From Bacteroides uniformis (GTDB taxonomy: Bacteria; Bacteroidota; Bacteroidia; Bacteroidales; Bacteroidaceae), in contig NZ_CP102263.1 of NCBI RefSeq assembly GCF_025147485.1, forward strand, positions 2,183,501-2,247,500: 64,000 nt of DNA. Reading direction: 5' to 3'. Below the pieces are notes generated by a model that did not search any database, was not told the origin of the DNA, and saw nothing but the letters and a program-made list of their open reading frames with translations. The translations under genes were made by a program, and so were the position numbers. Below are positions 60,820-64,000 of the stretch, piece after piece; the stretch's first letter is position 1; the number at the start of each line of letters is the position of its first letter.

Positions 60820-63375
60820 ATGACGAAATATTTATTAATATGTCTGGTAGTTTGTGCACTGATTTTTCAAGGGTGCTGGCATCATGAGAGTGCGGTTGAA
60901 CGTGGCTATAATGAGAAGTATATAGGTGAATATACGCGTAAAATAGCTTTCCCTATAGGAGGTATAGGCACGGGCATGTTCTGTATTGAAGGAACAGGAG
61001 CATTGAGTAATATGTCTATACGTCATAGACCGAATGTTTTCAATGAACCAACGATGTTTGCTGCAATTCATGTGAAAGGTTATGAGTATGGTACACGCAT
61101 TCTGGAAGGGCCGGTTCCAGAATGGAAAAAATTTGGTGCTCCTAATTCCAGCCGTGGAGACGGCGGCTCATGGGGAATGCCCCGGTTTAAGGAGTATAGT
61201 TTCCAGTCACGTTTCCCTTTTGCGGAGGTAGAGTTGGCAGATCAGAATGTCCCTATAGATGTGAAACTGGTTGCCTGGAATCCATTTATACCAACGGATG
61301 AAGATAATTCAAGTCTACCGGTTGCTGGGTTTGAATATGAGTTTCATAATACCAGTAATGAGGAAGTACAAGCCGTCTTTTCATATAATAGTATGAATTT
61401 TATGCAAACTCCGGGTAGAGGTAAAGCGTATATAGATGCAGCAAAGAATGGATTCATTCTAAGACAGACAGGCACAGAGAATGAACCTTTCTGTCAAGGT
61501 GATTTTATGATTTATACTGACAATCCCCAGACGGTAGTTAATCATAACTGGTTTCGTGGAGGTTGGTTCGACCCATTGAGCATTTGTTGGGATAACTTGG
61601 AAGAGGGCAGAATGGAAGAGAATCCAGCAGGCTTGGAAGGAGCAGTGGGAGCTTCGTTATATGTGCCGTTTACTTTAGCACCTGGTGAGACTCGTAATAT
61701 AAGGTTGTACATGGCTTGGCATGTCCCTTATTCACAAGAACGAATAGGTGGAATCCCACGTACAGATACTGATATCCCTGATGCACCAGTTTGTCCAGAT
61801 GAATTGAGTAACTGTTATACTTATGAGAATAATTTTGAAGGGAATTACCGCCCTTGGTATAGCAGTAGGTTTGGCAGTATACAAGATGTTGCAAACTACT
61901 GGTTGGATAATTATGATGCATTGAAAAAGAATACTCAGTTGTTCACTGATGCTTTCTATGATTCTACTCTTCCACCTGAAGTTAAGGAGGCTGTTGCTGC
62001 TAATTTGAGTATATTGAAATCTACTACAGTACTTCGCCAATACGATGGGCGTATGTGGAATTGGGAGGGAAGTCATGATAATTGGGGCTCTTGTCATGGT
62101 TCATGCACGCATGTTTGGAATTATGCGCAAGCTGTATCTCATCTTTTCCCAAAATTAGAACGTACATTACGTGAAACAGAATTTTTTGTGAGCCAGGATA
62201 AAAGGGGACATCAAGTGTTCCGTACGAATCTGCCTATCAGTCCTACTGTCCATGATTTTCATTCGGCGGCAGATGGGCAATTAGGAGGTATAATGAAGGT
62301 ATATCGTGAATGGAGAATTATGGGTGATATAAATTGGCTGAAGATGATGTATCCAGCTGTGAAGAAAAGTATGGATTATTGTATCCGTACTTGGGATCCG
62401 AGAGAGGTTGGAGCTGTTGAAGAACCTCACCATAATACGTATGATATAGAGTTTTGGGGCGCGAATGGGATGATTACCAGTTTTTATGTAGGAGCATTAC
62501 AAGCTATTTGCTTGATGGGTAAAACGGTAGGCGATGATATTTCCCGTTATGAAGAATTGATGAATAAAAGTAAAGCATATTTGGAGAGCAAACTTTTTGA
62601 TGGAGAGTATTTTATTCAGAACATTCAATGGACTGGATTGGACGCTCCAGACCCAGTTGATGCCCAATCGTTTGTGACCCATTATACGCCAGAAGCTTTA
62701 AAAATCCTACAAGAAGAAGGTCCGAAATATCAGTATGGTAAAGGTTGTTTGTCTGACGGAATATTGGGCTCTTGGATGACATTGGTATGTGGAATGCCGG
62801 AGGTGGTCGATCGTCTGAAAGTAAAAAGTCATTTGATTTCTGTCCATAAGTATAACTTTAAAAAGAGCTTAAGTAACCATGTCAACCCTCAACGTTCCAC
62901 CTTTGCATTGGGAGAGGATGGGGGATTATTACTTTGTACCTGGCCGAAAGGTGGTAAGCTAAAATTGCCTTTTGTATACAGTAACGAAGTGTGGACTGGA
63001 ATTGAATATCAAGTGGCTGCTCATCTTATGTTTGAAGGAGAAGTGGAAAAAGGGCTTGAAATAGTGAGAACTTGCCGTGATCGTTATAATGGTCGTGTTC
63101 GTAATCCGTTTAATGAATATGAGTGTGGAGCATGGTATGCTCGTGCAATGGCCAGTTATGCTATGCTAGAAGGCCTTACGGGAATACGCTATGATGCAGT
63201 AGACAAAATTTTGTATATAGATTCGCGGATTGGAGATGATTTCACTTCATTCTTGTCTACGGAAACGGGTTTTGGTAATGTTGGACTTAAGGAAGGAAAG
63301 CCGTTTATAGATGTGAAATATGGGGTAATAGATGTACAGAAATGTATCGTTTCCGGTAAGGAAATTCAATTATAG
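60820..63375 (+). CDS. GH116 family glycoside hydrolase, lipoprotein (second copy)
   Basis: An 851-residue paralogue of the protein encoded at 46446, strongly similar along its whole length (for example YNEKYIGEYTRKIAFPIGG and the C-terminal DSRIGDDFTSFLSTETGFGN). The ATG at 60820 gives a tidy lipoprotein signal (MTKYLLICLVVCALIFQGC, Cys19) and puts the acid/base at Asp542, the same number as in the first copy; an ATG at 60799 is in frame. The region around residues 315-345 differs most, suggesting different substrate fit. Last gene before the terminator. Confidence 0.86.
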   Translation: MTKYLLICLVVCALIFQGCWHHESAVERGYNEKYIGEYTRKIAFPIGGIGTGMFCIEGTGALSNMSIRHRPNVFNEPTMFAAIHVKGYEYGTRILEGPVPEWKKFGAPNSSRGDGGSWGMPRFKEYSFQSRFPFAEVELADQNVPIDVKLVAWNPFIPTDEDNSSLPVAGFEYEFHNTSNEEVQAVFSYNSMNFMQTPGRGKAYIDAAKNGFILRQTGTENEPFCQGDFMIYTDNPQTVVNHNWFRGGWFDPLSICWDNLEEGRMEENPAGLEGAVGASLYVPFTLAPGETRNIRLYMAWHVPYSQERIGGIPRTDTDIPDAPVCPDELSNCYTYENNFEGNYRPWYSSRFGSIQDVANYWLDNYDALKKNTQLFTDAFYDSTLPPEVKEAVAANLSILKSTTVLRQYDGRMWNWEGSHDNWGSCHGSCTHVWNYAQAVSHLFPKLERTLRETEFFVSQDKRGHQVFRTNLPISPTVHDFHSAADGQLGGIMKVYREWRIMGDINWLKMMYPAVKKSMDYCIRTWDPREVGAVEEPHHNTYDIEFWGANGMITSFYVGALQAICLMGKTVGDDISRYEELMNKSKAYLESKLFDGEYFIQNIQWTGLDAPDPVDAQSFVTHYTPEALKILQEEGPKYQYGKGCLSDGILGSWMTLVCGMPEVVDRLKVKSHLISVHKYNFKKSLSNHVNPQRSTFALGEDGGLLLCTWPKGGKLKLPFVYSNEVWTGIEYQVAAHLMFEGEVEKGLEIVRTCRDRYNGRVRNPFNEYECGAWYARAMASYAMLEGLTGIRYDAVDKILYIDSRIGDDFTSFLSTETGFGNVGLKEGKPFIDVKYGVIDVQKCIVSGKEIQL

Positions 63376-63460
63376 TTTGGATAAGGTTCTTGATTATATA
63401 CAAATTGTGAAATTTGTAGTATTGTAAGATTTACATGTATAGATTAGATGGTTTTATGAG

Positions 63461-63501
63461 AGTTCTGTGGGGCTGTGATTGTTCCACAGAACTATTTTTA
63501 T
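63461..63501 (+). terminator. Rho-independent terminator of the PUL operon
   Basis: AGTTCTGTGG (63461-63470) and CCACAGAACT (63484-63493) form a perfect 10-bp stem with a 13-base loop followed by ATTTTTAT. It lies 85 bases after the last GH116 stop and closes the 22-kb operon. Confidence 0.85.
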
Positions 63502-63566
63502 GTTATTTGCAGATTTTTGCAACCAAACTTCATCTTTCTGCGTCTAATAAATAAAAAGAGGAGATT

Positions 63567-63932
63567 ATGAATATGAAAATGAATTTTTCTATGGACGAGA
63601 TTCGTCTTAAAGTAGAGGAGTATATAAAGAAAGGTAGTCGGGCAGCTGGTCGTCCCGTACTGACAGCTTATTATGTCCTGACTGCTGATTCTACTCCAGA
63701 GAGTGAAAGGACAAATATCATGATTGCTTTGGTGGCCATTGTGTTTCCTGCCGGTATAGAAGACCTCTTGGGACAAGTCTTTATGGTAGGGAAGGGATTT
63801 GCTGCAATCTATGCTTATAAGAAAATGAAGAAATACATCACTCCACAGATAAAGGATAAGGTAGAGGCAAAATTGGATGAGTGGTTCCATGAGAATGTGA
63901 TGGAAGTAGTGGAACCGCTTTATCTGGAATAA
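63567..63932 (+). CDS. Small membrane-associated protein, DUF1232/YkvA-like
   Basis: A 121-residue protein with a good ribosome binding site (AGAGGAG). It has an amphipathic N-terminus, a hydrophobic middle (IMIALVAIVFPAGIEDLLGQVFMVGKG) and a charged C-terminal helix. The spacing TAYYVLTADSTPESERTNIMI...P-IEDLL recalls the DUF1232 (YkvA) domain, but the match is weak. It follows the PUL terminator and is a separate unit. Confidence 0.6.
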   Translation: MNMKMNFSMDEIRLKVEEYIKKGSRAAGRPVLTAYYVLTADSTPESERTNIMIALVAIVFPAGIEDLLGQVFMVGKGFAAIYAYKKMKKYITPQIKDKVEAKLDEWFHENVMEVVEPLYLE

Positions 63933-63999
63933 CAGTTCGCCACAAAGATCATACTGATTTGCGCAGATTGAATTTATATCGGGAATTTGTATCTGTGCG
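63925..63999. repeat. Degenerate dispersed intergenic repeat at the window end
   Basis: CGCCACAAAG, TTGCGCAGATTG and ATCTGTGCG segments form loose inverted copies of the CACAGATTACACAGATT-type sequence seen at 35866 and 11090. The window ends inside it, so its full extent is unknown. Confidence 0.35.
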
Positions 64000-64000
64000 A

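Overview
The window is a piece of a Bacteroides-type (Bacteroidota, Bacteroidales) chromosome. Evidence is a SusC/SusD pair, an LpxC-FabZ fusion, Bacteroides promoter boxes (TAnnTTTG with an upstream TTTG), lipoprotein signal peptides, POT and DUF3256 genes, and conjugative-transposon genes of the CTnDOT/CTn341 kind. The species cannot be fixed from the sequence alone. No rRNA, tRNA, CRISPR array or complete insertion sequence was seen.

Region 1 (about 110-9180) is the remnant of a conjugative element. It holds mobA and mobB (relaxase), a mobC coupling-protein gene broken after about 60 codons, a traA/parA-traB operon with small DUF3408-type and acidic proteins, then pcfJ, pcfK and two small genes on the opposite strand. 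The traE-Q type mating apparatus and an integrase are absent from the window. A frameshifted small gene and convergent hairpins mark where the tra operon ends. The last 1.3 kb of the remnant has no sizeable gene but contains a chain of tiny overlapping ORFs, three large hairpins and a GTACCTTTGC site that fits the CTnDOT crossover core. It abuts an N-terminally truncated C45-type hydrolase gene.

Region 2 (10.2-39.7 kb) is dense core chromosome. The long leftward blocks are purM-prfA-pyrF-HD-lpxD-lpxC/fabZ-lpxA-pRiA4b-miaA (nucleotide synthesis, translation termination, lipid A, tRNA modification) and obg-pgeF-B3/4-M23-phoH-purC-ubiE-lipoprotein-aroE-hydrolase-TPM-lemA, preceded by adk, hpt and a POT peptide transporter. 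Rightward genes are nnr, a YdeI-like gene, truA, a DMT transporter, fRMsr and DUF3256.

Region 3 (39.9-63.5 kb) is a clearly more AT-rich polysaccharide utilisation locus, apparently acquired as a unit. An AraC-type regulator precedes a rightward operon: cupin phosphoglucose isomerase, ROK kinase, an unusual two-domain phosphomannose isomerase, a second cupin phosphoglucose isomerase, an MFS sugar porter, GH116 lipoprotein, SusC, SusD, a BNR/sialidase-fold protein, GH172, GH3 with an added carboxypeptidase-regulatory-like domain, GH20 and a second GH116, ending at a strong terminator. The inferred route is: SusCD takes up a beta-linked glycan or glycoconjugate, the exo-glycosidases release monosaccharides in the periplasm, the MFS porter imports them, and the ROK kinase and the three isomerases feed them to glycolysis as fructose 6-phosphate. 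The combination of a self-contained sugar-phosphate module with duplicated GH116 and GH172 is the best candidate for an undescribed system here.
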